Part shown: positions 17,546-27,187 of the stretch, piece after piece
How positions within the stretch are numbered: the first letter of the stretch is position 1
Layout of the letters: each line of letters begins with the position of its first letter
Source of the DNA: Gemmatimonadaceae bacterium
Lineage (GTDB): Bacteria; Gemmatimonadota; Gemmatimonadetes; Gemmatimonadales; Gemmatimonadaceae
Assembly: GCA_947457545.1 (NCBI GenBank)
Contig: CANGXD010000001.1
Span: 170,464-234,463, forward strand
DNA length: 64,000 nucleotides
Direction of reading: 5' to 3'
Notes under the pieces: generated by a model
The model's database searches: none
The model's input: only the letters and a program-made list of their open reading frames with translations
What the model was told of the DNA's origin: nothing
Program-made: the position numbers and the translations under genes

Positions 17546-18846
17546 GACTGGGATCCGTTCGTCGAAGAGGCCCAGGCGCACAGCGCCTCGAGCGAGGTGA
17601 ATATCTGATCGTCGTGGCCCGAGCGGCGTACTCGCCAGGGCGCGGTCGCGCTGGCGCTGTCGACGATGACAAACGCGCTTGCGCCAGCTTTCCGGCCGGC
17701 TTCCAGCTGCTTGTCGAGCTTCTGACTCTTGAGCGCATACTCCACAATGCCCCCGGCATGTCGCATCGCGGCCGCGGTCTGCAACGCAAGGCGCGGCGCA
17801 TCGGCCTGTTCGGGCGATTGCGCAATCCAGAACTCCAACGCCGTACCGCTCGAGCGCATCAATCCGCGTGAGCGCAGGAGTTCGCCGATCACGACGTCGC
17901 CCATGCCGAAGCCCAGCGCCGGGAGATCGGCACCGCCGAGCGATTTGAGCAGATTGTCGTAACGGCCTCCGCCACAGATGGCGCGGAACTCGCCGACGTT
18001 ATCGAACAGCTCGAACACGATGCCCGTGTAGTACGCCAGACCGCGCACGATCGTCAGATCGAAACGGATCCACGACGCCACCCCCAGCGCCTCAAGATGC
18101 GCCAGGTAATCGGCAAAGCGATCGAGATGCGGCTTCACGACCGGCGCATCGCCGTATCGCGCGCAGACCGTCGCAAAATCCATGGCACCGAAGCCGAGGA
18201 TGACGTCCGCTGTTTCACTGTCGAGACCCGCTGCCGCCAGCTTCTCCGCCGATAGCTCGCGCGGCTGTCGTTCGAGCTTGTCGAGCACCGCGTACACCGC
18301 AGTCCACAAACTTTCGGGAATCGCGAGATGTTCGAGCAACCCGTTCAAGAGGCGACGATCACTGACGCGCGCCCGCACATCCTGATCGGAGAGTCCGAAG
18401 TCGCGCATGATTTCGATGGCGATCGACAGCAACTCCGCATCGGCCAGCACGTCGCTTTCGCCGACCATATCGACGTTGAGCTGAAAGTGCTCTCGCAGGC
18501 GCCCTTTCTGGGTACGCTCGTAGCGAAACAGCTGCGGCAACGAAAACCACCGCACCGGCTTCCGCAGCGTCTGCGCCTTCGCGCCGACCATCCGGGCAAA
18601 GGTCGGCGTCATCTCCGGTCGCATGGCGACGGGGCGCTCACCCTTGTCGATGAAGTTGTACAGTTGAGTGACGATTTCCTCGCCACTCTTCTGTGTGTAC
18701 AACTCCAGCGGTTCGAGGGGCGGCCCATCGTACTCCAGAAACGCATAGCGCCGCACGACGCGGCGCCAGGTTTCGAAGATGTGGGCTCGCTCGGCGAACT
18801 GCTCTGGATAGAAGTCGCGGAATCCGGGCAACGGCTTTTGTGACAT
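17542..18846 (-). CDS. hisS: Histidyl-tRNA synthetase
   Basis: HisS charges tRNA-His. The 434-aa protein starts with GFRDFYPEQ near residue 8. Class II motif 2 is FRYERTQKGRLREHFQ near residue 107, the histidine-specific motif GLAYYTGIVFE near residue 258, and motif 3 GGRYDNLLKSLGG and PALGFGMGDV near residues 280-305. The C-terminal anticodon-binding domain is present. HisZ, the ATP-PRT subunit paralogue, is less likely because the GLAYYTG histidine A motif and the anticodon domain are kept. The order is folC-hisS-proS on the minus strand with gaps of 9 bases or less. Confidence 0.94.
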   Translation of the reverse strand: MSQKPLPGFRDFYPEQFAERAHIFETWRRVVRRYAFLEYDGPPLEPLELYTQKSGEEIVTQLYNFIDKGERPVAMRPEMTPTFARMVGAKAQTLRKPVRWFSLPQLFRYERTQKGRLREHFQLNVDMVGESDVLADAELLSIAIEIMRDFGLSDQDVRARVSDRRLLNGLLEHLAIPESLWTAVYAVLDKLERQPRELSAEKLAAAGLDSETADVILGFGAMDFATVCARYGDAPVVKPHLDRFADYLAHLEALGVASWIRFDLTIVRGLAYYTGIVFELFDNVGEFRAICGGGRYDNLLKSLGGADLPALGFGMGDVVIGELLRSRGLMRSSGTALEFWIAQSPEQADAPRLALQTAAAMRHAGGIVEYALKSQKLDKQLEAGRKAGASAFVIVDSASATAPWRVRRSGHDDQIFTSLEALCAWASSTNGSQS

Positions 18847-18855
18847 CCGTGAAAG

Positions 18856-20202
18856 CTACCGAGCCAACGGATGCACCTGCAACCGTTCCATGGCATCACC
18901 AACGGTATGAAATGACCCGGTGACCAAGACGGTGGCCGCTTCGGCACGGGCCTGCGCCAGCGCACTGGAGAAATCGTCGATGCGGGCGACAGGAAGTCCT
19001 TCGCCTCGCGCCCATTCGTCGACCTCGTGCAAGTCCCACGTGCGGTTCGCCGGGGCGGTCGGCGCCATGGTCACGACAATCCGTTCCGCCGCGCGGGCAA
19101 CGGCACGCAGGATGCCACGCCAGTCCTTATCGCGCAGGACACACACCACCGCTGTGATCGGATGCGGCAGCCCGACCGCCAGCAGGTTGTTGACCACGGT
19201 TTCGGCGCCATCAGCGTTGTGCGCCACGTCGAACAGCCACGGGCTGGCACGATGAAAGCGCCCGGCCAGTCTCACGCCCGGAAGGAGGGCTGCCGCGTTG
19301 GCCTCGATGGCCGCCCACGGGCCGCCAGCGCCACGGAGCATGGCCAAGGCGACGGCGGCATTGTGCGCCTGAAAATGGCCCACGAGCGGCGTGGTGAGCC
19401 GACGCTGCCCGCCGTCCACTTCGAGGGTGAAGCTCGTCCCCTGCGCCCCCACCTCGATCTCGCGAACCTGCCAGTCACGCCCAGACACGAGAATCGGCGC
19501 CGCATGCGCGGATATCGCCCGGTCCATCAGCAGCGTCCGGATTTCCGGATTCGTGTCACCGACAACCGCCGGCGTGCCGGCCTTGTAGATCCCGGCCTTC
19601 TCGCCAGCGATGGCGGGGAGCGTATCGCCCAGAAACTCCATGTGGTCGAAGCCGATCTGCGTGACCCCCGCCGCGAGGGGCGACACGACATTCGTGGCAT
19701 CAAGACGCCCGCCAAGCCCGACTTCGATGATCGCGACATCGACGCGAGCGTTGGCGAAATAGCTGAACGCCATTGCCGTGGTGGCTTCGAAGAACGTGGC
19801 CCCCAACGCGGTCAGCGCCGGTTCCCACTGCGTGAGCCACGCGGTGACTTCGTCACGGGACATGGCGACGCCGTCCACCACCACGCGCTCGGTGAAGTCG
19901 ACCAGGTGTGGCGACGTGTACCGCCCGACTCTGAGCCCCGAGCCCCGAAGCAAGGCGTCGAGCGTTGCCACCGTGCTCCCCTTCCCATTCGTGCCGGCCA
20001 CATGGAAGACCGGATACGCGAGGTGCGGATTGCCCAGCTGGTCAAGCAACTCCCGTACGCGCTCCAGCCCAAGGCGCCACGCGCCGCCGGTCCGCGCGAA
20101 CAGACGACGGAGCGCCGCGTGGTATTCAGTGGCCGACCCATCGGGCCCGGCGGTGCTAACCGTACGGGGGGCCCGTGGATCCAGCGCGCGCTCGCCGCTC
20201 AG
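18856..20202 (-). CDS. folC: Bifunctional folylpolyglutamate/dihydrofolate synthase, start uncertain
   Basis: FolC adds glutamate to dihydropteroate and folates. The ATP-binding loop is FHVAGTNGKGS, followed by RVGRYTSPHLVDFTERV, EVGLGGRLDATN and a C-terminal Mur-ligase-like domain. The first ordinary in-frame start is a TTG at 20049, only about 17 residues before the P-loop. However, the normal FolC N-terminus is encoded upstream of it (LRRLFARTGG, LGLERVREL), without any in-frame ATG, GTG or TTG back to the accD stop. I therefore extend the feature to the CTG at 20202, which overlaps the accD TGA. A different rare start, or a base error in the assembly, is also possible. The gene identity is secure; only the start is not. 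Confidence 0.85.
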   Translation of the reverse strand: MSGERALDPRAPRTVSTAGPDGSATEYHAALRRLFARTGGAWRLGLERVRELLDQLGNPHLAYPVFHVAGTNGKGSTVATLDALLRGSGLRVGRYTSPHLVDFTERVVVDGVAMSRDEVTAWLTQWEPALTALGATFFEATTAMAFSYFANARVDVAIIEVGLGGRLDATNVVSPLAAGVTQIGFDHMEFLGDTLPAIAGEKAGIYKAGTPAVVGDTNPEIRTLLMDRAISAHAAPILVSGRDWQVREIEVGAQGTSFTLEVDGGQRRLTTPLVGHFQAHNAAVALAMLRGAGGPWAAIEANAAALLPGVRLAGRFHRASPWLFDVAHNADGAETVVNNLLAVGLPHPITAVVCVLRDKDWRGILRAVARAAERIVVTMAPTAPANRTWDLHEVDEWARGEGLPVARIDDFSSALAQARAEAATVLVTGSFHTVGDAMERLQVHPLAR

Positions 20203-21068
20203 CTTTCCTGCTGGTCGTGACCAGCGGCGGCGGGCCGACCGGTCATGTGGCGCAACAGGCGGGACAACGTGGTGCGCATATCTCGCCTATGCACGACCCG
20301 ATCGACCATGCCCTTCTCCAACAGGAACTCGGCGGTCTGAAATCCTTCGGGCAGGTCCTGGCCGAGTGTCTGCTTGATGACTCGCGGTCCGGCAAAGCCG
20401 ATCACCGCACCTGGCTCAGCGAGAATGGCATCGCCCAGCATCGCGTAACTGGCACTCACACCACCCGTGGTCGGATTGGTGAGCACGGAGATGTACGGAA
20501 TCCGTCGCTCGGCCAACTGTGACAGCACCGCCGACGCCTTGGCCATCTGCATGAGCGACAAAATGCCTTCCTGCATGCGCGCCCCGCCGGACTGCGACAC
20601 GATCATGAGCGGATGCTTCTTCTCGAGCGAGCGCTGACCGAGTCGGGCAATCTTCTCACCAACCACCGAGCCCATGGAGCCGCCCATGAAGGCGAAGTCC
20701 ATGACGCCGATACCCACCGGCATGCCCTCGAGCTGACCGACGACCGTCAGAATGGCGTCGGTATCACCCGCATTCGCCAACGCCCGCTTGAGGCGCGTGG
20801 GATAGTCCGGGAAGCCAAGCGGATCGACGGAGCGAAGCTCGCTACCAACCTCGTTAAGCGTGCCGTCGTCGATGATCGCGGTGGCGTAATCCCAAGCGCG
20901 CATGCGGCGGTGAAAATCACACGACGGGCACACGTTGAGATTGCGCAGAAACTTGTCACGGATATCCGTGTGCCCGCACGCCTCGCACTTCTCCCAGGTA
21001 TCGGGAGGGATCTCGAGGCGCTCGCGTCGCGGCTGACGGGTCTTTCTTTCCTTCCGGAACCAGGCCAT
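20199..21068 (-). CDS. accD: Acetyl-CoA carboxylase carboxyltransferase subunit beta
   Basis: AccD is the beta half of the carboxyltransferase that makes malonyl-CoA for fatty-acid synthesis. The 289-aa product (start MAWFRKE) has the N-terminal zinc ribbon with Cys28, Cys31, Cys47 and Cys50 (CEAC and CPSC). It then has the crotonase-fold transferase with MGGSMGSVVGEKI near residue 125, SGGARMQEG near residue 160 and NPTTGGVSASYAM near residue 198. The alpha subunit AccA is not in this window. folC follows at once. A second biotin carboxylase/carboxyltransferase set lies at 43470-48550 but is of the acyl-CoA (PccB) type. Confidence 0.96.
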   Translation of the reverse strand: MAWFRKERKTRQPRRERLEIPPDTWEKCEACGHTDIRDKFLRNLNVCPSCDFHRRMRAWDYATAIIDDGTLNEVGSELRSVDPLGFPDYPTRLKRALANAGDTDAILTVVGQLEGMPVGIGVMDFAFMGGSMGSVVGEKIARLGQRSLEKKHPLMIVSQSGGARMQEGILSLMQMAKASAVLSQLAERRIPYISVLTNPTTGGVSASYAMLGDAILAEPGAVIGFAGPRVIKQTLGQDLPEGFQTAEFLLEKGMVDRVVHRRDMRTTLSRLLRHMTGRPAAAGHDQQES

Positions 21069-21147
21069 AGGCAAGTAAGATCGGAACTTCAGGCACGGAA
21101 GGCTAGACCTTGCGCTCGGCTCAGGCTGCTATATGGCGTCCGCTGGC

Positions 21148-22413
21148 TCAGAGCCCGAGTGCGTCGGCCTGCCCGCGTCCTTCGGCGGAGATGCGCAGCA
21201 TGACCGCGACCGACAGCCAGCTCACCAACATGAAGGAACCGCCATAGCTGAAGAACGGCAGGGGAATGCCGGTGACCGGCATGAGATTGAGCGTCATCCC
21301 CACGTTCACGACGACGTGTACGAACCACGCCGACATCAGGCCGAAGGCGACCAGACTGGGGAACGCGTCGGACGCCCGGATGGCCACCCGCGTGCTTCGG
21401 AGGAACAGCGCCAGAAATAGGGCGAGGGCAACGAAGACCCCGATGAACCCAAGTTCCTCGCCAACCACGGAGAAAATGAAGTCGGTCTGCTGTTCAGGAA
21501 GAAAGCTGAGGCGCTTCTGTGTCCCTAGGGTAAAGCCTTTTCCGAACAGCCCACCGGAGCCGATGGCGACTTTGCTCTGAATGACGTTGTAGCCAGACCC
21601 CTGTGCATCGTACGCCGGGTCGATGAAGACCAAGAAGCGCCGCTGCTGATACGGCTTGAGCTTGTCCCAGAGCAAGGGGGCCACGACGCCCATGGCGAGA
21701 TTGGCAACCACCAGCACCACCCCCTCCACGAGATAGGGGCGGTACCAGAGTACCAGCGCAACCAGGATGAGGAACCACGCCCCCCAGAGCCCAGTGCTGA
21801 AGGCGAGAATCAGGCTGACCCCGGGGCTCGCCAACATCACCAGCAGTGGCCACGGCACGCCGGCCCAGAACAGCATGGCGAAGCAGATGCCGATGAACAC
21901 CATCCCGGTACCAAGGTCGGGCTGCAGCATCACGAGCACCCACGGGACGCCGACCAACGCGAGCGGTTTCCATAACTCCAGCAACGACCGCACCGTATCG
22001 CGCTGCGCCGCGAGTGTGCGCGCCAACATGAGCGTCGTGGCCAGCTTGGCCAACTCCGATGGCTGCCCGATGCGCCGGCCGGCAATGGTGAGCCAGCCAT
22101 TCATACTGCGCGCGGTGCCACCACCACTACCAATGAAGAACACGGCCACCAGCAGCAGGATGCTCAGGATGTATAGCGGCCACGCACTCCACTCGAACAG
22201 CCGCACCGAACCGCGCGTCACCGTCCACGCGGCCACGAGGGCCACGCCGACCAACACCACCTGGCGCTTCCACAACCCTTCGAGTGCCGGGTCGCGCACA
22301 TCGAGCTGCCCCGCCGAAAAGACCATGGCCAGCCCATACATCGTGAGCAGTAGCGCCGTGATCAGGAGCGGAACATCGATGCTCTGTCGCCGAAGAATTC
22401 CGTGGTTCGCCAT
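21148..22413 (-). CDS. rodA: Peptidoglycan glycosyltransferase RodA (SEDS family)
   Basis: RodA is the SEDS glycan polymerase of the elongasome at the inner membrane. The 421-aa protein has about ten transmembrane segments. It shows QPSELAKLA near residue 115, the SEDS catalytic region with LQPDLGTGMVF near residue 163, GLFGKGFTLGTQKRLSFLPEQQTDFIFSVVGEELGF-like sequence in residues about 275-310, and the terminal MPVTGIPLPFFSYGGSF near 380. This last motif and the neighbouring PBP2 separate it from FtsW. It starts four bases after mrdA and is the last gene of the mre cluster; accD lies 79 bases further on. Confidence 0.95.
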   Translation of the reverse strand: MANHGILRRQSIDVPLLITALLLTMYGLAMVFSAGQLDVRDPALEGLWKRQVVLVGVALVAAWTVTRGSVRLFEWSAWPLYILSILLLVAVFFIGSGGGTARSMNGWLTIAGRRIGQPSELAKLATTLMLARTLAAQRDTVRSLLELWKPLALVGVPWVLVMLQPDLGTGMVFIGICFAMLFWAGVPWPLLVMLASPGVSLILAFSTGLWGAWFLILVALVLWYRPYLVEGVVLVVANLAMGVVAPLLWDKLKPYQQRRFLVFIDPAYDAQGSGYNVIQSKVAIGSGGLFGKGFTLGTQKRLSFLPEQQTDFIFSVVGEELGFIGVFVALALFLALFLRSTRVAIRASDAFPSLVAFGLMSAWFVHVVVNVGMTLNLMPVTGIPLPFFSYGGSFMLVSWLSVAVMLRISAEGRGQADALGL

Positions 22414-22417
22414 GGCG

Positions 22418-24178
22418 TCAGTCGATGGGCACGGTGTTCATCGTCAGCTTCGCCTTGAGATACCGTTCCATGAGCTTCGTCGCGACGCGCGCCGCGGTCG
22501 AGCCGTGCAACCCCTCTTCGATGATGATCGCGAGGACGATCTTGGGCTTGTCGGCCGGCGCATACCCAACGAACCACGCATAGTCTTCCTGCCCGCCGAC
22601 CTGCGCAGTCCCGGTCTTGCCGGCAATGGTGAGCCCCTGAATCTGTGCACCCGCCGCGGTCCCGCGGCTTACCACATCCGCAAGCGCGAGCTGAATGCTC
22701 TTGATCTGCTCGGGGTTGAGGTTGAGCACCTTCTTCCGTTCCGGCGTACGCGACACGATCTGCGGCGTCGCCGCATACCCGTCGGTCGCAAGCGCCGTGT
22801 AGAAGCGCGCCATATTCAGTGGTGTTTGCGCGTTGTCCGCCTGCCCAATCGACAAGCTCAGCACCACCGACTTGTTCCAGCCACGCGCGCCGTAGGTCCG
22901 GTCGAAGTACGCGGTGTTCTTCGGCCAGATGGAGCGCTTTTCGCCGGGCATGTCGATGCCGGTGGAATCTCCGAAGCCAAGGCGTACGCCTCCCGCCAGC
23001 AAGCGCGTGAGCCCGATTTTGAGGCCGAGCTGGTAGAAATACACATCACACGACTTGGCGATGGCCTGCGCGAGCGTGATATCCCCGTGGCCGCGCTTGT
23101 CCCAACACTTGAAGACCCGCCCGTAGTAGTAGCCGCCGGTACACGGGGTCTCCATGTGCGTGTCCATGGTGACGAGGCCGAGTTCCATGCCGAGGGCTGC
23201 CGTGGCCAGCTTCCACGTGGAGGCGGGCGGATAGCGGCCAAAGATGGCGCGGTTGAAGAGCGGCGTGTACTTGTGGGCCTGCAGTTCCTTGTAATACGAC
23301 GTCGATACGCCACCAATGAAGCGATTGATGTCGTAGCTCGGTGCGCTGTAAATGGCCAGGACACCGCCGGTTTGCGGGTCGAGCGCGACCACAGCCCCGC
23401 GCAGCGAGTCGCCGAAGTAGTCGTGAGAGTACCGCTGCAGGTCGAGATCGATGTTGGTACGAAGCGGCGGCGGCGCTTCGGGTTGGATCTCCGCGCGCAC
23501 CCCGTTATCGCGCACAACGCGGTTCTTGGCATCCACCTCGACAAAGCGGCTCCCTTCGCGGGCACGCAGCTGCTCTTCATACTGCAGTTCGAGGCCGCCC
23601 TTCCCTACTTGCTGCCCCGCCTTGTAGCTGGCGTAGCGTTGCTGCTCCAACTGCTTTTCGGAAATTTCACCGGTGTACCCGACGAGCGCCGCTACGGCCT
23701 CGGCATCAGGATAATAGCGCTTGGGCGCACTCTGGATGATCAGCCCGGGAAACTCTGCGCGGCGCTCCTCGAGCACCGACACGACCTGAAAACTGGCATC
23801 GTTGAAAATGACGGCCGGACGCGTGGGGGCCGCGCGATAACGACGAATCGCGAGCGCCTGCTGCGCCGAATCGATCTCGATGATCCGCGACAATGAGCGG
23901 AGCGCCGAACGCAGCGAGTCGGTGGTCGGACTCAGGATGGAGACGGAGTACCCCGGCAGGTTCTCCGCGATGATGGCACCATTGCGATCGTAGATGATGC
24001 CGCGCGCGCCCGGCAACGGCACTTCGCGCAGCCGATTGCTCTCCGATGCGAGCACGAACTCGGCGTTCTGCAGGACCTGCGTGCGGAAGAACGCGCCGCC
24101 CAACACGCAGAACACCAGCACCAACAACGCCCGCGCAACCCGCGCGCGACGCAACACGGAATTCGGATGATAGCTCAT
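22418..24178 (-). CDS. mrdA: Penicillin-binding protein 2 (elongation transpeptidase)
   Basis: PBP2 crosslinks peptidoglycan during lateral wall growth together with RodA. An N-terminal membrane anchor lies at residues about 13-30. The dimerization/pedestal domain has GARGIIYDRNG near residue 54. The transpeptidase domain has the active-site SxxK motif PPASTWKLA (Ser320), an SCD in place of SxN in AKSCDVYFY, and the KTGTAQ motif near residue 525. The 586-aa length is typical of MrdA. It lies between mreD (36-base gap) and rodA (4-base gap). Confidence 0.95.
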   Translation of the reverse strand: MSYHPNSVLRRARVARALLVLVFCVLGGAFFRTQVLQNAEFVLASESNRLREVPLPGARGIIYDRNGAIIAENLPGYSVSILSPTTDSLRSALRSLSRIIEIDSAQQALAIRRYRAAPTRPAVIFNDASFQVVSVLEERRAEFPGLIIQSAPKRYYPDAEAVAALVGYTGEISEKQLEQQRYASYKAGQQVGKGGLELQYEEQLRAREGSRFVEVDAKNRVVRDNGVRAEIQPEAPPPLRTNIDLDLQRYSHDYFGDSLRGAVVALDPQTGGVLAIYSAPSYDINRFIGGVSTSYYKELQAHKYTPLFNRAIFGRYPPASTWKLATAALGMELGLVTMDTHMETPCTGGYYYGRVFKCWDKRGHGDITLAQAIAKSCDVYFYQLGLKIGLTRLLAGGVRLGFGDSTGIDMPGEKRSIWPKNTAYFDRTYGARGWNKSVVLSLSIGQADNAQTPLNMARFYTALATDGYAATPQIVSRTPERKKVLNLNPEQIKSIQLALADVVSRGTAAGAQIQGLTIAGKTGTAQVGGQEDYAWFVGYAPADKPKIVLAIIIEEGLHGSTAARVATKLMERYLKAKLTMNTVPID

Positions 24179-24214
24179 TGACCGTTCCCCACTCGATGTG
24201 TCTGCACAGACGGT

Positions 24215-24724
24215 TTACAGCGCCTGTGGCCGATACAACGGACGGAACAACACCAACAGTACGACCGCCACCAACGCCGTCAGGGCTGACGACAGCGGCG
24301 ACCAGAGCAAGAGCGTAACAAACAACGACACGCCGGAGCCCACGCCGGCCAGGAGCGTCATGGCGATATCGAAGAGCCACTTGGCTCCGAACACGAACAA
24401 TCCGGTCAGTGCCACATGATCGGCGAAGAAGACGGCCTTGAGCCACGAGGCACCAAACGCAATGAGCGAGAGCACCAGTGCGCTCGCACCGAAACTTCCC
24501 GGTGCCATCGCGTCGAGCGCGAGTCCCGTGAGGAAACCGGTGAGGGCCGCAAAGCCCGGGCGCATCCGCACTGACGAGAAGAGCACCGCGATGACGGCGA
24601 AGTCGATGGACGCGCGTCCCGCCACCAGCGGACGCACGCTGAAGTGCGCGGTGAGGAGCAGGAGAAAGCCGAGCCACGCGCGCAGAGCGCTGCCGATGCC
24701 AGGTGCTTGGTTTTGCGCCCGCAT
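24215..24724 (-). CDS. mreD: Rod shape-determining membrane protein MreD
   Basis: MreD is a small polytopic protein of the elongasome that works with MreC. The 169-aa product is almost wholly hydrophobic, with about five membrane segments and the TGFLTGLALDAM-type stretch near residue 60 that is usual in MreD. Sequence conservation in this family is weak, so the call depends strongly on position. Its ATG overlaps the mreC stop by one base (TGATG) and it precedes mrdA. Confidence 0.88.
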   Translation of the reverse strand: MRAQNQAPGIGSALRAWLGFLLLLTAHFSVRPLVAGRASIDFAVIAVLFSSVRMRPGFAALTGFLTGLALDAMAPGSFGASALVLSLIAFGASWLKAVFFADHVALTGLFVFGAKWLFDIAMTLLAGVGSGVSLFVTLLLWSPLSSALTALVAVVLLVLFRPLYRPQAL

Positions 24725-25851
24725 CAGCGGGGAACTCCCGGGGGACGGGTGACCGGAGGCTTCGGTGCCGGCGGACGCGCCACCGCCGGGCGAACGCCGC
24801 TGCTGTCCGGTCGCCGTGGCGTGACCCGCGCACTATCCGGCTTGCGCGCCGTATCGGAACGCGTGAGCATCCCCCCGCCAATGGTATCACCGAGAGCAAG
24901 ACTATCAGCGACCAGCGAATCGAACGCTGCCCGACGCGCCGCCAGCTCATCCAGCGCCACGACGCGCGCCAGGGAATCACCAGCGGCGGCCATCGCGCGC
25001 GCGGCGCTGTCCGCTGCCGCGGCACTCGTCCACACGCCGTTCACGCCGCGCTGCGCACGCGACGGCAGGAGCACCAGCACCGGACCGATATTCTCGGGCA
25101 GCACGGCGGGCTTTACCAAATACGTGCGCGCCCACTTTTCCGGCGTATTCAACTCGCCGATTACCGTACCTACCGGAATGCCGCGCGGATACGTCGCGCC
25201 GAGCCCTGAGCTTACGATGAGCGTGCCGGAATCGAGTTTGGCGCGGAATGGGACGCCGCGCATTTCGAGCAACCAGCGCTCAGCGCCCTCTGCCAGATGC
25301 GGCTGCACAATGCCGAACGCGTTCTGATCTGCGCTCATCGCGCTCACGCGAAAGTCGGGGTGCGCCCACGTGAGGGCGGTGCTCGTCGTGCGATCGACGG
25401 AGACGATCATTCCCACCAAGCCATCGGCGGTCACCACCGGCTGAAACGCCTGCACGCCGACATCGCTGCCAGCGGTCAGTTGCATGGAGAACTCGTCTCC
25501 GCCACGTACCGGCAACAGCTCGGCGGGCACGAAGCCATCCTGCAGACGTGCCGCCAGGCCGAGCAATTTGCGCATGGTCGCGTTCTCGTCGCTGATCGCC
25601 CGGAGACTGAGCGTATCGGCGACGGCGCGCCCCCGTGTCACCAGCAGATCATTGCGCGCGACGATGGCGGCGCGTACGGTCGCCGTACGACCCTCGAGCT
25701 GTACCAGCGGGGACAGCACCGAGGCACGCAGCATCGACGCGAAATCTTCGCGACTGCGACGCGGTGAGAGGAACGCCAGGACCGACAACGCCACGCACAC
25801 CAGCAACAACCCGGTGTCGAGACGCCCTTCACCACGAACGTTCCGAGCCAC
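24724..25851 (-). CDS. mreC: Rod shape-determining protein MreC
   Basis: MreC is a bitopic periplasmic scaffold that connects MreB to PBP2. The 375-aa protein has one N-terminal membrane segment (residues about 11-26) and a helical coiled-coil stretch to about residue 100 including the DENATMRKLLGL heptad. The beta-barrel domain has ADGLVGMIVSVDRTTSTALTW-like and GLGATYPRGIPVGTVIGE-like sequences. The C-terminal 60 residues are a low-complexity Pro/Arg-rich tail ending RPPGVPR, which is longer than usual and may be disordered in the periplasm. It follows mreB by 56 bases. Confidence 0.93.
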   Translation of the reverse strand: MARNVRGEGRLDTGLLLVCVALSVLAFLSPRRSREDFASMLRASVLSPLVQLEGRTATVRAAIVARNDLLVTRGRAVADTLSLRAISDENATMRKLLGLAARLQDGFVPAELLPVRGGDEFSMQLTAGSDVGVQAFQPVVTADGLVGMIVSVDRTTSTALTWAHPDFRVSAMSADQNAFGIVQPHLAEGAERWLLEMRGVPFRAKLDSGTLIVSSGLGATYPRGIPVGTVIGELNTPEKWARTYLVKPAVLPENIGPVLVLLPSRAQRGVNGVWTSAAAADSAARAMAAAGDSLARVVALDELAARRAAFDSLVADSLALGDTIGGGMLTRSDTARKPDSARVTPRRPDSSGVRPAVARPPAPKPPVTRPPGVPR

Positions 25852-25907
25852 GCGTTTTCAGAGAAAGTAGAAGGTGATGCTGCGAGAGAAGAGGGTGATG
25901 CGGCGAA

Positions 25908-26945
25908 TCAAGTGGTCAACACGGACCAGTACTTCTCTTCGTCGTCCAGAATCTTGCCGGTGCCGCGCACCACGCACGTGAGTGGATCTTCGTCGACGTG
26001 AATCGGCAAACCGGTTTCCTGCGATAGCAGTACATCGAGGCCGCGGATGAGCGCACCGCCGCCCGTCATGACGATACCGCGATCGACGATGTCCGACGCG
26101 AGTTCCGGCGGCGTGATTTCCAGCGCACGGCGCACGGCATCGACGATCTGCTGAATAGGCTCCTGCACGGCTTCCCGGATTTCGCTCGAGTGCACGCGCA
26201 CCGTCTTCGGAATGCCCGAAACGAGATCACGCCCCTTCACTTCCATTTCGCGCTCTTCGCCCACGGGATACGCAGATCCGATCTGAATCTTGATCTGCTC
26301 CGCCGTCGGCTCACCGATGAGCAGATTGTAGTTCTTGCGCATGAACTGCACGATGCTGATATCGAGTTCGTCGCCACCCGTGCGGATCGACGTATCGCTC
26401 ACGATACCCGACAACGCGATGACGGCGATTTCGGTGGTTCCACCGCCGATATCGATGACCATGTTGCCAGTGGGCGATTCAACGGGCAGCCCCACGCCGA
26501 TCGCCGCCGCCATCGGCTCGGTCACCATGAAGACTTCCTTGGCGCCAGCGCCGAGCGCCGAATCACGCACCGCGCGCTTCTCCACCTCGGTGATGCCCGA
26601 CGGCACACACACGATGACACGCGGCTTCACCTTGAACACGTGCTTGTCGATCACCAGCGTGAGGAAATAGCGCAACATCTTTTCCGTCACGTCGAAGTCG
26701 GCGATCACGCCGTCCTTCATCGGGCGCACGGCCATGATGCCGTCTGGGGTTCGCCCCAACATGCGCTTCGCTTCCAGCCCCACGCCCTTGATCTTCTTGG
26801 TCTCGCGATCGAGCGCCACGACGGAGGGTTCGTTCAGCACGATCCCCTCCCCCTTCACGTAGATCAGCGTATTGGCGGTGCCAAGATCAACGGCGATGGC
26901 ATTCGCCGGGAAAAACGAGTTCGACTTACTGAAGGGCCAGAACAT
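25908..26945 (-). CDS. mreB: Rod shape-determining actin-like protein MreB
   Basis: MreB forms membrane-bound filaments that direct lateral wall synthesis. The chosen ATG at 26945 ([12 protein letters not shown]) gives 345 aa. The first phosphate motif is [14 protein letters not shown] near residue 20, and the second is [14 protein letters not shown] near residue 168. The adenosine motif GGALIRGL lies near residue 295. The FWPF start resembles the amphipathic or hydrophobic membrane tip of Gram-negative MreB. It is the promoter-proximal gene of the shape cluster; a good promoter lies about 70-98 bases upstream. Confidence 0.96.
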   Translation of the reverse strand: MFWPFSKSNSFFPANAIAVDLGTANTLIYVKGEGIVLNEPSVVALDRETKKIKGVGLEAKRMLGRTPDGIMAVRPMKDGVIADFDVTEKMLRYFLTLVIDKHVFKVKPRVIVCVPSGITEVEKRAVRDSALGAGAKEVFMVTEPMAAAIGVGLPVESPTGNMVIDIGGGTTEIAVIALSGIVSDTSIRTGGDELDISIVQFMRKNYNLLIGEPTAEQIKIQIGSAYPVGEEREMEVKGRDLVSGIPKTVRVHSSEIREAVQEPIQQIVDAVRRALEITPPELASDIVDRGIVMTGGGALIRGLDVLLSQETGLPIHVDEDPLTCVVRGTGKILDDEEKYWSVLTT

Positions 26946-27014
26946 CCAGGGAGACCGGGGCGGCGCAACACGAAAACCGTGGCGCCTGTGAATAACGGGC
27001 AGCGGCGTATGGGT

Positions 27015-27043
27015 AAGGTATTGGCACACGCCAAAGCGGACAA
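27015..27043 (-). promoter_or_regulatory. Sigma70-type promoter for the mreB cluster
   Basis: On the minus strand TTGTCC (27043-27038) and TACCTT (27020-27015) are spaced by 17 bases, placing the start of transcription near 27008 and giving a leader of about 60 bases before mreB. It lies just downstream of the ald terminator. Confidence 0.55.
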
Positions 27044-27131
27044 GCTATTGGAATATCGTGACCTAGCGCACCCGGACCCATCGTCCGACATTCCTGTGAT
27101 CGGGCACAATGTCCGACCTCGGTGGGATAGA

Positions 27132-27163
27132 AAAACGGCCGGACCCGAGATCGGGGCCGGCCG
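27132..27163 (-). terminator. Rho-independent terminator after ald
   Basis: On the minus strand a GC stem (GGCCGGCCCCGA and TCGGGTCCGGCC with a single mismatch) is followed directly by GTTTTT. It separates the rpsO-pnp-ald operon from the mreB promoter. Confidence 0.85.
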
Positions 27164-27187
27164 CAAATTCTCTCATCGTGCCGCAAA

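Noticed and set aside
15932..17608. Plus-strand open frame opposite proS
   Set aside because: Shadow of proS and lysA; no homology-like motifs and no ribosome site.
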